Shown here: positions 1-8,028 of the stretch, piece after piece | Position numbering within the stretch: position 1 is the first letter of the stretch | Layout of the letters: each line of letters begins with the position of its first letter | Origin: Streptomyces sp. NBC_00358 | GTDB lineage: Bacteria; Actinomycetota; Actinomycetes; Streptomycetales; Streptomycetaceae | Length of the DNA: 64,000 nt | Assembly: GCF_036099295.1 (NCBI RefSeq) | Contig: NZ_CP107976.1 | Coordinates: 2,232,001-2,296,000 of the forward strand | Direction: 5' to 3' | Translations under genes and position numbers: made by a program | Notes under the pieces: generated by a model | Told to the model about the DNA's origin: nothing | Databases searched by the model: none | Seen by the model: the letters and a program-made list of their open reading frames with translations, nothing else

Positions 1-84
1 GGTGGCCCGCGCGGAGCCGATCGGGGTGCCCCCTGCTCGACCGGAGCCGAGAGCTCGGGGCAGCGCGTCGCGGTAGGTGCTCAT
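1..84 (-). CDS. Partial N-terminus of a probable ROK-family sugar kinase
   Basis: Only the first 28 codons are present; the gene runs off the left edge. The ATG at 84 opens a frame beginning MSTYRD and containing IGSARAT, which from memory resembles the N-terminal extension of some Streptomyces ROK glucokinases that precedes the DIGGTK phosphate-binding motif. None of the catalytic region is inside the window, so the family is an inference from a short stretch. Codon use is strongly GC-biased, as expected for a real gene. No convincing Shine-Dalgarno sequence precedes the ATG. A sugar kinase here would fit the neighbouring GntR regulator and inositol-dehydrogenase-like gene. Confidence 0.45.
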   Translation of the reverse strand, partial: MSTYRDALPRALGSGRAGGTPIGSARAT

Positions 85-438
85 CGCGCCGATTCTGCCC
101 TACGCCGCACCGCGGCCGCACCGTGGAAGCGCGGGGACGTGTGTGACGCGTGAGCCGTCCGTGGCCTGTCCCGGCCGGCCGGCACGGCCGTACGGGTCAT
201 CCCTCCGCGCCCCTCGGCCGGCTCGGTTCTCCCGCTCGTGCCGCGGGCCGTCCGGCCGCCTTCCGCCCGCCGACTGGCGGGTCGGCTCTTCCCGCATGAT
301 CGCGTCCCGGGTGCCGCTGCCGGACATCGTGCCGCGCTTCAGCGGGACGGGACGATCACCCACGAGGCGGGCGTGACGCGGACCGCGGGTGATGAACACA
401 ACACCCGGTCCGGCGTCCCGTGCGGCGGCCGCACAGGG
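85..438. other. Non-coding gap between the ROK start and the GntR gene end
   Basis: These 354 bases lie upstream of the leftmost gene and downstream of the GntR gene. I see no gene with convincing codon bias, no RNA gene and no clear hairpin. The region should contain the promoter of the leftmost gene, but I cannot point to boxes. Confidence 0.4.
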
Positions 439-1203
439 TCACGGCCGTACGAGGAGCTGGAACTCGAAGGAGTAGCGCGAGGCGCGGTAGATGTGGGTGC
501 CGAACTCGACGGCGCGGCCGGTGTCGTCGAAGGTGGTCCGCTGCATGGTGAGCACGGGGGCCCCGGTCGGCTCGCCGAGCCGCTCGCCCTCCTCCTCGCT
601 GGCCGCGCGGGCGCCGACGGACTGGCGGGCGCTGTGCAGGGTGATTCCGGCGCCGCGCATCAGCCGGTACAGGCCGGTGGCCTCCATCCGCTCGCTGTCG
701 AGGTCCAGCAGCTTGGGGGGCAGGTAGTTGCAGAGGTACGCCATCGGCTCACCGTGCGCGAGACGGAGCCGCTCGACACGGTGGACCTCGCTGCCCTCGG
801 CCACCCCGAGTGCCGCTGCGACCGCGGTGGACGCCGGTTCGACGGTGTTGAGGACCACCTGGGTCGCCGGACGCTGGCCCGCCGATTCCAGGTCGTCGTA
901 GAGACTGCTCAGTTCCATGGGCCGTTTGACCTGGCTGTGCACGACCTGGGTGCCGACACCGCGGCGCCGTACGAGCAGCCCCTTGTCGACGAGGGACTGG
1001 ATGGCCTGGCGGACCGTGGGGCGGGACAGGCCGAGCCGTGCGGCGAGCTCGATCTCGTTGCCGAGCAGGCTGCCCGGGGTCAGCGCTCCGCGCTCGATGG
1101 CGGCCTCGAGCTGCTGCGAGAGCTGGAAATAGAGCGGGACCGGGCTGCTGCGGTCGACGCTGAGCTGGAGCGACACGGTCGGATCCACATCTGGTTTGGC
1201 CAC
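439..1203 (-). CDS. GntR-family transcriptional regulator (HutC/UTRA type)
   Basis: This is a DNA-binding regulator with an N-terminal winged helix (PLYFQLSQQLEAAIERG, then LAARLGLSRPTVRQAIQSL) and a C-terminal UTRA-like effector domain over roughly residues 90-250. I start it at the GTG at 1203 (VAKPDVDP), which puts the winged helix close to the N-terminus as usual and has GGAG about 12 bases upstream; an earlier in-frame start at 1278 would add an unlikely 25-residue leader crossing the promoter region. The product is 254 residues, normal for the family. It is divergent from the oxidoreductase gene at 1305, and a perfect palindrome lies between them. It probably controls that gene and perhaps the sugar-uptake genes to the left. 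The ligand is unknown, but a sugar or sugar phosphate is likely. Confidence 0.85.
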   Translation of the reverse strand: MAKPDVDPTVSLQLSVDRSSPVPLYFQLSQQLEAAIERGALTPGSLLGNEIELAARLGLSRPTVRQAIQSLVDKGLLVRRRGVGTQVVHSQVKRPMELSSLYDDLESAGQRPATQVVLNTVEPASTAVAAALGVAEGSEVHRVERLRLAHGEPMAYLCNYLPPKLLDLDSERMEATGLYRLMRGAGITLHSARQSVGARAASEEEGERLGEPTGAPVLTMQRTTFDDTGRAVEFGTHIYRASRYSFEFQLLVRP

Positions 1204-1252
1204 GGATCGAGCGTAGCTCCGGGAGATGTTGACGGGAAGTTGTGAAGTTCGA

Positions 1253-1264
1253 TTGTCCGGACAA
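1253..1264. promoter_or_regulatory. Palindrome TTGTCCGGACAA, candidate GntR operator
   Basis: A perfect 12-base inverted repeat lies in the 100-base gap between the divergent GntR regulator and the oxidoreductase. GntR proteins bind short palindromes of this size, often in their own promoter. The assignment is by position and symmetry only. Confidence 0.5.
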
Positions 1265-1304
1265 ACCATTGACAGCATGATGGGTCGGCCCTCAGTTTGT
1301 TCCC

Positions 1305-2318
1305 ATGCGCATCGGACTCATCGGAGCGGGTCGTATCGGTACATTCCACGCGGCCACTCTCAGCCGTCACCGTGAGGTCGGCGGCTCCCTCATCGTCACG
1401 GACGCCGACCCCGCACGGGCTCAGCGGCTGGCGGACCGGCTGGGCGCGACGGCCGCGCCCGGCGTGAACGAGATCTTCACCTGGGGTGTGGACGCGGTGG
1501 TCATCACCGCCGCCACCTCGGCCCACGCCGAACTGATCGGTCGGGCAGCACGCTCCGGACTCCCGGTCTTCTGCGAGAAGCCCATAGCCCTCGACCTGGC
1601 GGGCACGCTGGCCGCGCTCGCGGAGGTCGACGCCGCCGGAACGGTCCTGCAGATGGGTTTCCAGCGCCGCTTCGACGTGGGCTACACGGCCGCCCGTGAG
1701 GCGGTGCGGTCGGGCAGGCTCGGCCGGCTGCACACCGTACGCGCGATGACGTCGGACCAGTCGCCGCCCCCGGCCGGCTACCTCCCCCTTTCCGGCGGGC
1801 TCTACCGCGACTGTCTGATCCACGACTTCGACATGCTGCGCTGGGTCAGCGGCCGCGAGGTCGTCCAGGTGTACGCGACCGGCTCCGACGCCGGGCCCCC
1901 GATGTTCCGCGAGGCCGGCGACATCGACACCGGCGCGGCCGTCCTCACCTTCGACGACGGCATGCTCGCGACGGCGACGGCCACCCGGGTGAACGGCGCG
2001 GGCTACGACGTCCGCATGGAACTCTCCGGCGAACTGGACCAGATCGCCGTCGGCCTGGACGACCGGACGCCGATCGCCTCGACCGAACCCGCCGGCCCCC
2101 CACCTGCGGACAAGCCGTGGACGGGCTTCCTGGAACGCTTCGGCCCCGCGTACGAGGCGGAGCTCGCCGCCTTCGTCGAGGTGGTCCGCGGCGAACGCGC
2201 CAACCCCTGCGACGGGCGTGAGGCACTGGAGGCGCTGCGCATCGCCGAGGCCTGCGAGCTGTCCCGGCGTGAGCGGCGCCCGGTGTCACCGGCGGAGATC
2301 CCGGGGGGCCGGGCCTGA
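1305..2318 (+). CDS. Gfo/Idh/MocA-family oxidoreductase, inositol 2-dehydrogenase-like
   Basis: This is an NAD(P)-dependent dehydrogenase that oxidises a sugar or cyclitol hydroxyl, probably myo-inositol to scyllo-inosose or a related sugar. The N-terminal Rossmann fold starts at once with GLIGAGRIGTFHA (residues 4-16). The EKP motif that holds the catalytic lysine is in FCEKPIALD (about residue 88), and the D-x3-H motif is in RDCLIHDFDMLRW (about 167-179). The length, 337 residues, is typical. The ATG at 1305 directly precedes the Rossmann strand; no clear ribosome-binding site is visible, so a short-leader or leaderless mRNA is possible. It is transcribed away from the GntR gene, which probably regulates it. 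The exact substrate is not shown by the sequence. Confidence 0.85.
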   Translation: MRIGLIGAGRIGTFHAATLSRHREVGGSLIVTDADPARAQRLADRLGATAAPGVNEIFTWGVDAVVITAATSAHAELIGRAARSGLPVFCEKPIALDLAGTLAALAEVDAAGTVLQMGFQRRFDVGYTAAREAVRSGRLGRLHTVRAMTSDQSPPPAGYLPLSGGLYRDCLIHDFDMLRWVSGREVVQVYATGSDAGPPMFREAGDIDTGAAVLTFDDGMLATATATRVNGAGYDVRMELSGELDQIAVGLDDRTPIASTEPAGPPPADKPWTGFLERFGPAYEAELAAFVEVVRGERANPCDGREALEALRIAEACELSRRERRPVSPAEIPGGRA

Positions 2319-2341
2319 GACGGTGCGCGCGTCGCGCCCGG

Positions 2342-2388
2342 GGGCCCGGCCGCGCGGTCCCTCGTCCGGGGGCCACGCGGCCGGGCCC
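2342..2388 (+). terminator. Hairpin after the oxidoreductase gene
   Basis: A perfect 13-bp inverted repeat (GGGCCCGGCCGCG at 2342-2354 and its complement at 2376-2388) with a 21-base loop starts 23 bases after the oxidoreductase stop. There is no T-run, as is usual for Streptomyces terminators. Confidence 0.6.
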
Positions 2389-2452
2389 TCCCGATCGCCC
2401 CCGAGCAGCCGGTCGCCGTACGCGCACATCAGGCGGTACGGCCGCCATGTCC

Positions 2453-2580
2453 GGCGGACGGCACGTCGGGCGGGCGCTACGTCGAGCAGTAGGGCCGCCA
2501 CGTCAGCCGACGTCACATCAGGTGGGCGGCACGTCGGGCGGTAGGGCCACCACGTCAGGCGGACGGCACGTCGGGCGGTG
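2453..2580. repeat. Degenerate repeat block built on CACGTCGGGCGG
   Basis: The convergent gap 2319-2673 carries, after the hairpin, a block in which variants of CACGTCGGGCGG recur at 2463, 2479, 2499, 2515, 2530, 2551 and 2567. Copies two steps apart are 36-37 bases apart, so the block looks like an eroded composite tandem repeat. GGCGGACGGCACGTCGGGCG occurs identically near 2453 and 2558. I see no gene in it. Confidence 0.6.
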
Positions 2581-2673
2581 GGACCGGGGCAGGTCGGTCC
2601 GGACCGGGTGCTCGAACGCCGTCGGTCGCCCGGCCCGCCGGGGAGGAAGCGGTGGAGGCCCGACTCGGGCCGT

Positions 2674-3849
2674 TCACCAGCGGACCGGCATACGGCGCAC
2701 GCCTCGCATCAGCATGCCGGGCAGCCAGCCGCTCGGAGGTCCGTCGAGCGCCAGGTCCGGGCACCGCTCCAGCAGGGAGCGGAGCGCCACCCGTGCTTCG
2801 AGCCGGGCCAGCGGCGCTCCCAGGCAGTAGTGGATACCGTGCCCGAAGGCGAGATGACCGCGGGTCTCGCGCCCGATGTCGAACCGGTCGGGTGCCGGAT
2901 AGCGCGCTCCGTCGCGGTCGGCCGCGGTGAGGCCGATCATCACCTCTTCCCCTGACGCGATCGCCGTGCCACCGATGTCGAGCGGCTCCGCGGCGTAGCG
3001 GAAGGTCGCGTTCTCCACCGGCCCCTCGTAGCGGAGCGTCTCCTCGATGACCCCGTCGAGGAGCGTCATGTCGGCGCGCACCGCGGCGAGTTGGCCGGGG
3101 TGGGTGAGCAGGGCCCGGACCGCGCCGGAGACGAGATTGACCGTCGTCTCGTGCCCGGCGACCAGGAGCAGGAACGCCATGCCGCGCAACTCCCTCGGCG
3201 AGAGGCGGTCACCGTCCTCCGCGGTGGTGCGGATCAGACCGCTGAGCAGGTCGTCCGTGGGACCCGCGCACCGCTTGTCCTCGATCAAGTCGCCGAGGTA
3301 GGCGGACAGTTGGACAAAGGCCTGGTACTCGGTCCCGGAGTCGGTGGGCGCCACCGTCTCCACGGACAGCGCGCGGAAGGCGGCCCGGTCCGGCTCGGGC
3401 ACCCCGAGCAGCTCGCAGATGACGGTCAGCGGGAGCGGATAGGCGAAGGACTCGACGAGGTCGGCGTGTCCGCGCGGCAGCATCGCGTCGATCAGCTCGT
3501 CGGTGATCTCCTGGATCCGCGGGCGCAGTGCCGCGACCCGGCGGCCGGTGAACTCTCCCGCGATCAGCGTCCGTAACCGGGTGTGCTGCGGCGGGTCGGC
3601 GACCAGCAGATGCTTGCCGATCATCTCCTCGCCGTAGAAGGTGATGCCGATCTTGTCGGCGTCCTTGGCCAGGCGCGGGTCGGCGAGCGCGGCCCGCGCC
3701 TCCTCGTACCCGACGACGAGCCAGGTCTCGTGCGACGCGTCCGGCGGCGGCAGCCGCACCCGGTGCACAGGACCGAGTGCGCGCAACTCGGCGTAGACCG
3801 GATGCGGGTTCTCGGTGAACCGCTCTCCGTACTCACCCAGATCGATCAC
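2674..3849 (-). CDS. Cytochrome P450
   Basis: This is a soluble bacterial P450 monooxygenase of 391 residues that would activate O2 at a thiolate-bound haem to hydroxylate a small molecule. The I-helix oxygen-binding motif AGHETT is at residues 231-236, the K-helix ETLR at 270-273, and the haem loop FGHGIHYCLGAPLAR at 335-349 with the cysteine ligand at 342. ADPPQHTRLR (84-93) is the usual C-helix stretch. The GTG start at 3849 has a strong GGGAGGGG upstream. No ferredoxin or reductase gene is adjacent, so it must borrow redox partners, and no biosynthetic genes flank it, so the substrate cannot be guessed. It resembles the CYP105/107-type actinobacterial group. Confidence 0.93.
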   Translation of the reverse strand: MIDLGEYGERFTENPHPVYAELRALGPVHRVRLPPPDASHETWLVVGYEEARAALADPRLAKDADKIGITFYGEEMIGKHLLVADPPQHTRLRTLIAGEFTGRRVAALRPRIQEITDELIDAMLPRGHADLVESFAYPLPLTVICELLGVPEPDRAAFRALSVETVAPTDSGTEYQAFVQLSAYLGDLIEDKRCAGPTDDLLSGLIRTTAEDGDRLSPRELRGMAFLLLVAGHETTVNLVSGAVRALLTHPGQLAAVRADMTLLDGVIEETLRYEGPVENATFRYAAEPLDIGGTAIASGEEVMIGLTAADRDGARYPAPDRFDIGRETRGHLAFGHGIHYCLGAPLARLEARVALRSLLERCPDLALDGPPSGWLPGMLMRGVRRMPVRW

Positions 3850-3899
3850 GACATCCCCTCCCGTTACCGCGTCACCGGTCGAACGCGCGAGGGCCCCGA

Positions 3900-4571
3900 T
3901 CAGTGCCCGTCCTCCTCCAGCAGTCCGGCGTCGTACGTCAACAAGGCGATCTGCACCCGGTTGTTGAGGTCGAGCTTGGCGAGGATGCGGGAGACGTGGG
4001 TCTTGACCGTGGCGATGCTCATGAACAGTTGGGCGGCGATCTCCGCGTTCGAACCGCCGCGCCCGACCGCGACGGCGACCTCGCGCTCGCGCTCGTTCAG
4101 GACGGCCATCCGTGAACGCGCTCCGGATCTGCGGGTGTCGAGGGCCGAACCCGCGGCGTGCGCCATCAACTGACGCGTGACGGTGGGCGACAGCACCGGG
4201 TCCCCGGCCGCGACCCGGCGTACCGCAGCGAGGATCTCCGCGGGAGGCGTGTCCTTGAGGACGAAGCCGGCCGCGCCCGCGCGCAGAGCGCTCAGCACCT
4301 GTTCATCGGCGTGAAAGGTCGTCAGGACCACGACCTGGGGCGCCTTCTCCCGTCCGCGCAGCCGTGCGGTGGCGGTCAGTCCGTCGACGACCGGCATCCT
4401 GATGTCCATCAGGACGACGTCGGGGCGGGTGCGGTCGACGAGTTCCTCCACCGCGCCGCCGTCCGCGGCCTCGCCGACGATCTCGACGTCCTCCGCGCCG
4501 CCCAGCATGAGAGCCAGCCCCGCTCTCACCAAGGGATCGTCGTCGACGAGCAGCAGTCGAATCGCAGTCAT
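3900..4571 (-). CDS. NarL/LuxR-type response regulator
   Basis: This is the DNA-binding half of a two-component system, 223 residues. The receiver domain begins RLLLVDDDPLVRAGLALML, the phosphoacceptor aspartate lies in DVVLMDIRMP (about residue 54), and the switch lysine is in GFVLKDTPP. The C-terminal LuxR helix-turn-helix runs from NEREREVAVAVGRGGSNAEI to VKTHVSRILAKL. I use the ATG at 4571 because the receiver domain starts right there; a frame extending to 4727 encodes only low-complexity arginine-rich sequence. The cognate kinase lies 148 bases upstream on the same strand. The target genes are not evident; the nearest gene on the far side of the kinase is a secreted ribonuclease. Confidence 0.92.
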   Translation of the reverse strand: MTAIRLLLVDDDPLVRAGLALMLGGAEDVEIVGEAADGGAVEELVDRTRPDVVLMDIRMPVVDGLTATARLRGREKAPQVVVLTTFHADEQVLSALRAGAAGFVLKDTPPAEILAAVRRVAAGDPVLSPTVTRQLMAHAAGSALDTRRSGARSRMAVLNEREREVAVAVGRGGSNAEIAAQLFMSIATVKTHVSRILAKLDLNNRVQIALLTYDAGLLEEDGH

Positions 4572-4719
4572 GCACCCCACCCAACCAGTTCCCCGCCCCC
4601 GTCCGAGCGGGGCCCGGGGCTCCGCACCGGACCCCGGTCGGAACCCTGGGCCGGCTCCGCGCCGGGCCCCGCTCCTCGACCGCCGGACGGGCCGTGTCCC
4701 GTCCCGCTCCCGCGAACGT

Positions 4720-6009
4720 TCAGCCACCCCACGGCAACCACGCCCGAATCCGGAACCCCCCGTCCCCCGCCGCCCCGTCCCCCACGGCCCCGTGCTCCAG
4801 CCGCCCTCCCGCCAGCGTCGCCCGCTCCGTCAGCCCGATCAGCCCCTGCCCGGAGCCGGGGACCTTGGGCACCTGACCCGGCGGCGCGGGGTTGGCGACG
4901 GTCACGGTCAGGCCCTCTCCGGCGACTCCCCGCACCGTCACCGTGACCTCCGCGCCCGGCGCGTGCTTGCGGGCGTTGGTCAGCCCTTCCTGGGCGATGC
5001 GGTACGCCGTGCGGCCCACGGAGGCGGGTACCGCGGCCGGGTCGGCGACCCGGTTGTCGAGGACGACCTTCATGCCGGCGGAGCGCGACTCGGCGACCAG
5101 CCCGTCGAGCGCGGCGAGGGTCGGCTGCGGCCGACCCGCGTCGTCGGAGTCCCCGGCCCGCAGCACCCCGATGATCTCGCGCAGGTCCTGCAGTGCCTCG
5201 TGCGCGCTCTCCCGGATGACCCCGGCGGCACGGGCGACCTCCTCCCGGGGCGCGTCGGGCCGGAACTCCAGCGCCCCCGCGTGCACGCTCAGCAGTGTGA
5301 GCCGGTGCGCAAGCACGTCGTGCATCTCCCGCGCGATGGCCTCACGGGCGAGCCGCTGCGCCTGCTCGGCTCGCAGTGCCGCCTCGGTCTCGGCCCGCCG
5401 CGCGCGGTCCCGCAGGCTCAGCATGAGCTGGCGCTTGGACCGGACGAACATGCCCCAGCCGACGACGGCGGAGGTGAGCAGCGCGGTGACGGCGAGGGCG
5501 GCGAGGTACGGCAGGTCGGGGTCGGGCCGCAGCCAGAAGAACGCCGGGAGAAGCGCGAGCTGGACACCGGCGACGCAGGCCACGTACCGGAAGGGCCGGT
5601 GCACGGCGAGGGTGAAGAGGGCGACCAGGCCCGCGCCGCCCGCCGTGTTCGAGACCAGCCCGACCGGGATCATGGCGACGGCGAGCCCGAGCGGCCATCG
5701 CCGCCGCAGCCAGACCGCGGCACAGGCGAGCGCGCCGAGCGCCTGGTCGGCGACGGCGAGACCGTGCGGGATGTCCGGGTCGTCGGTCACGGTGTTGGCG
5801 GCCAGCAGACCGATGGCGACGGCCAGCAGGAAGCAGCCGAAGTCGACGACCCAGTCGCGCAGGGTGCGCCGCGGCCGTCCGGAGGGCGCCGCACGGTCGG
5901 CGTCGGGGTCGAGTTCCGCGGCCACGGCCGACGGCAGCAGCCAGCGCCGGCCCGGCAGGGCCGACGCCGGCTCGTCACGCGGCACGGACGCCGGCTTGTC
6001 ACCACTCAC
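4720..6009 (-). CDS. Membrane sensor histidine kinase (HisKA_3 type)
   Basis: This 429-residue kinase is the partner of the response regulator downstream. A cytoplasmic N-terminal tail is followed by about five to six hydrophobic segments (roughly residues 45-170), then the dimerisation helix with the phosphoacceptor in AIAREMHDVLAHRLTLLSVH and a C-terminal HATPase_c domain ending GQGLIGLTERATLAGG. This is the usual layout of the NarX/DesK-like class, which senses through the membrane part and lacks a large extracellular domain. The GTG at 6009 is chosen because the frame upstream is arginine-rich and antisense-like; the true start may be a few codons away. The signal is unknown. Confidence 0.88.
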   Translation of the reverse strand: MSGDKPASVPRDEPASALPGRRWLLPSAVAAELDPDADRAAPSGRPRRTLRDWVVDFGCFLLAVAIGLLAANTVTDDPDIPHGLAVADQALGALACAAVWLRRRWPLGLAVAMIPVGLVSNTAGGAGLVALFTLAVHRPFRYVACVAGVQLALLPAFFWLRPDPDLPYLAALAVTALLTSAVVGWGMFVRSKRQLMLSLRDRARRAETEAALRAEQAQRLAREAIAREMHDVLAHRLTLLSVHAGALEFRPDAPREEVARAAGVIRESAHEALQDLREIIGVLRAGDSDDAGRPQPTLAALDGLVAESRSAGMKVVLDNRVADPAAVPASVGRTAYRIAQEGLTNARKHAPGAEVTVTVRGVAGEGLTVTVANPAPPGQVPKVPGSGQGLIGLTERATLAGGRLEHGAVGDGAAGDGGFRIRAWLPWGG

Positions 6010-6395
6010 GGTCGACAAATCTACGCAGCCCGACCTGCCGCCACCTCCCCGCGAGCCGGATCCCCGACCAAAGTCGCACCGCTTCAGACTTTCGTCGGGC
6101 GCGGGCCGGCGGAGTTCCCTCGCCCGTCGCGGAGTCGGCCCGCCCGGTCGACCACGCAGAGCACGGCGCGCAGCGACGCCGTCAGGACGGAGGTGTCCCG
6201 GCCCACGCCCCGGCGTTCGGTGCGGTCGACGCGGCACCGCGGGTGACGTCGGTCCGGACGCACCTCGCCCCGCGGCCGATGTGGTGGGGGGGCCGCGGGG
6301 CGAGGGTCGTTCCGGGAAACGGATCCCGAAGGTGGCGCACGGTGGAACACGGTGGAGCACGGCGGAACGCTCCGGAACCGCCGGTCACACGCTGA
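6010..6395. other. Non-coding gap upstream of the kinase operon, with a 10-bp repeat
   Basis: This 386-base gap separates the kinase start from the end of the ribonuclease gene. A short tandem repeat of period 10 (CACGGTGGAA, CACGGTGGAG, CACGGCGGAA) lies at 6338-6367, close to the ribonuclease stop codon. The kinase promoter should be in the left part, but I cannot assign boxes. No gene is supported. Confidence 0.4.
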
Positions 6396-6788
6396 TCAGC
6401 AACCGAAGTTGATCAGGTTGAACGTGACGTAGTGGTCCGAGGTGTAGTAGTCCTCCAGGGTCTTCTTGCCGGTCACGATGCGACGGGCACCGCGCGTCGA
6501 GGAGCCGGGCGTGATGACCGTGTACTCGTGGTAGTAGCCGGTGGACTGGGAGGGCAGGACACCCTCCCGGTTCTGGAAGACCACGCCGTCCTGCGAGTAC
6601 GGGAAAGGGCCTCCCGAGTCGATCAGGTCCAGCGTGTCGTACGCCTGGGACGGCAGCGCGCTGTAGCAGATGCTGCCGACGGCGGTCGCCGCCGCGTCGG
6701 CCGGAGCCACGGCGGCGCCACCGACGAGCAGGGCGGACATGAGGGCCACGAGGGCACCGATACGAGTGGTACGTGGGGGGAATCTCAT
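6396..6788 (-). CDS. Secreted guanyl-specific ribonuclease (RNase Sa / N1-T1 family)
   Basis: This is an extracellular endoribonuclease that cuts RNA 3' of guanosine through a 2',3'-cyclic intermediate. The 130-residue precursor has a Sec signal peptide (MRFPPRTTRIGALVALMSAL, cleavage probably after PADAAA near residue 34). The mature part follows RNase Sa closely, with motifs such as GPFPYSQDGVVFQNRE and YYHEYTVITPG. With an offset of 34 the catalytic Glu54, Arg69 and His85 of RNase Sa correspond to Glu88, Arg103 and His119, and both disulfide cysteines (41 and 130) are kept. No barstar-like inhibitor gene is adjacent. Start ATG at 6788. It is transcribed alone. The identification is strong because the similarity is nearly continuous. 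Confidence 0.95.
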   Translation of the reverse strand: MRFPPRTTRIGALVALMSALLVGGAAVAPADAAATAVGSICYSALPSQAYDTLDLIDSGGPFPYSQDGVVFQNREGVLPSQSTGYYHEYTVITPGSSTRGARRIVTGKKTLEDYYTSDHYVTFNLINFGC

Positions 6789-7002
6789 GGACCTAGAATG
6801 ACGCGCGTAGAGCGTGTCATGTCAATGTCAAGGACGTTGATTTCTCCCGCCGAGTCCGATGAATTTTCCGGGAGTTAACCTCGTGCGCGGCGCACTCGCG
6901 CGGCCCCGCTGACACCGGCACACCGCCCACCGGGCCCGTCGCCCCGGCCGCCCGGCTCGGGACGACGGGCAGGGGCGGGGACGACGAACCGGGGCGACGC
7001 GG

Positions 7003-7611
7003 CTAGTAACTGCCGTACGTGGGGCGGCCTTCGCGCTCGTACGTGTGGATGGCGACGCCCGCGCCGGTGGTCAGACCGCCGGTGTGCCGGAACGCGGTGG
7101 GTGCGGCGCCCTCGGCGAAGAGGCGTCGGCCCTCGCCGAGCACGACGGGGAAGGTCATCAGATGCAGGGTGTCGACCAGGCCGAGCGCGAACAGGGACTG
7201 GGCGAGCACGGCACTGCCGTGGACCTGGACCTCGCCCTCGGTGCGCTCCTTGATCGCGGCGACCTCCTTGCCGAGGTCTCCGGTGAGCACGGTCGTGCCC
7301 TCCCAGGCGGGCTCCGTGAGCGTCGAGGAAGGGACGTACTTGGGCAGGGAGTTGAGCTTGGACGCGATCAGGTTCTCCGGGTCGGTGATCTTCGGCCAGT
7401 AGCCCGCGAAGATCTCGTAGGTGCGCCTGCCCAGCAGAAAGGCGTCCACGCGGGAGAAACCGTCGGTGACGAAGCGGCCGAAGTCGTCGTCGCCGTAGGG
7501 GACGCTCCAGCCGCCGTGCCCGAAGCCGCCGCTTCGGTCCTCCTCCGGACCGCCCGGGGCCTGGTGGACTCCATCGAGCGTGACGAAAGCGGTGAGGGTG
7601 AGCTTGCCCAT
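7003..7611 (-). CDS. RibD C-terminal/dihydrofolate-reductase-fold family protein
   Basis: This 202-residue protein belongs to the family of RibD-C-like reductases common in Streptomyces, which share the dihydrofolate reductase fold but usually have no proven substrate. Typical features are the N-terminal LTAFVTLDGVHQAPGGPEED, the conserved LLGRRTYEIFAGYW (about residues 59-72), the nucleotide-binding EVQVHGSAVLAQSL (about 126-139) and the C-terminal MTFPVVLGEGRRLF. The ATG at 7611 is the natural start. It stands alone between the ribonuclease gene and the repeat arrays. NADPH binding is likely; the substrate is unknown. Confidence 0.85.
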   Translation of the reverse strand: MGKLTLTAFVTLDGVHQAPGGPEEDRSGGFGHGGWSVPYGDDDFGRFVTDGFSRVDAFLLGRRTYEIFAGYWPKITDPENLIASKLNSLPKYVPSSTLTEPAWEGTTVLTGDLGKEVAAIKERTEGEVQVHGSAVLAQSLFALGLVDTLHLMTFPVVLGEGRRLFAEGAAPTAFRHTGGLTTGAGVAIHTYEREGRPTYGSY

Positions 7612-7684
7612 GGCGGTGCCTGCCTTCTTGCGGTGGGGTCTGCTGTCATCAGGGCAGACCCCAGCGGCGCCCGCAACTCATCGG

Positions 7685-7850
7685 TCGGTCCCACGACGGA
7701 GTCGACCGGCAGCCGTCCGGCGGATCCGGGGCGGAGCCACCAGCACTCTTCAGGCGGATCCGGGGCGGAGCGACCGACACGCGTCCGGCGGATCCGGGAC
7801 GGCGTCACCGGCCCGCGTCCGGCGCTTGCGTGACAGCTTCGGCACGCGTC
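7685..7850. repeat. 34-bp tandem array (GGCGGATCCGGGGCGGAG unit)
   Basis: GGCGGATCC begins at 7719, 7753 and 7787, exactly 34 bases apart, each followed by GGGGCGGAG or a one-base variant. Degenerate copies seem to continue one step to each side (about 7685 and 7821). It lies in the gene-free stretch 7612-8028 and is immediately followed by a second, unrelated array. No gene is supported in it. Confidence 0.7.
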
Positions 7851-7888
7851 GGTCAGCGGTGCGCCCACCGTCGCACGTCGGCTCGGCC

Positions 7889-8022
7889 GGACCAGCCGGA
7901 TTGGCGGTACCGGCCGGATTAGCCGGACCGGCCGGAGTGGCGGAACCAGTCGGAGTGGCCGGACCGACCGGATTAGCGAACCAGCCGGATTAGCGGGACC
8001 AGCCGGATTGGCCGGACCGGCC
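7889..8022. repeat. 18-bp tandem array, about 7.5 copies
   Basis: Units such as GGACCAGCCGGATTGGCG, GTACCGGCCGGATTAGCC and GGACCGGCCGGAGTGGCG follow each other at 7889, 7907, 7925, 7943, 7961, about 7979 (one base short), 7996 and a half unit at 8014. The array ends seven bases before the stop codon of the AIM24 gene, so transcripts of that gene run into it. One frame reads as a Gly-Pro/Ala pattern resembling collagen, but this is a by-product of the 18-base period. Confidence 0.8.
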
Positions 8023-8028
8023 TGCGGC

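Noticed and set aside
2453..2580. CRISPR-like array
   Set aside because: The repeats are degenerate, unequally spaced and there are no unique spacers or cas genes.
4572..4727. N-terminal extension of the first response regulator
   Set aside because: The added 52 residues are Arg/Gly/Pro-rich without structure, and receiver domains begin at the MTAIRLLLVDDD position.
7580..7993. Collagen-like protein with Gly-Pro-Ala/Val repeats
   Set aside because: The pattern comes from the 18-bp tandem array read in one frame. There is no ribosome-binding site, and the start of the frame lies antisense in the RibD-like gene.
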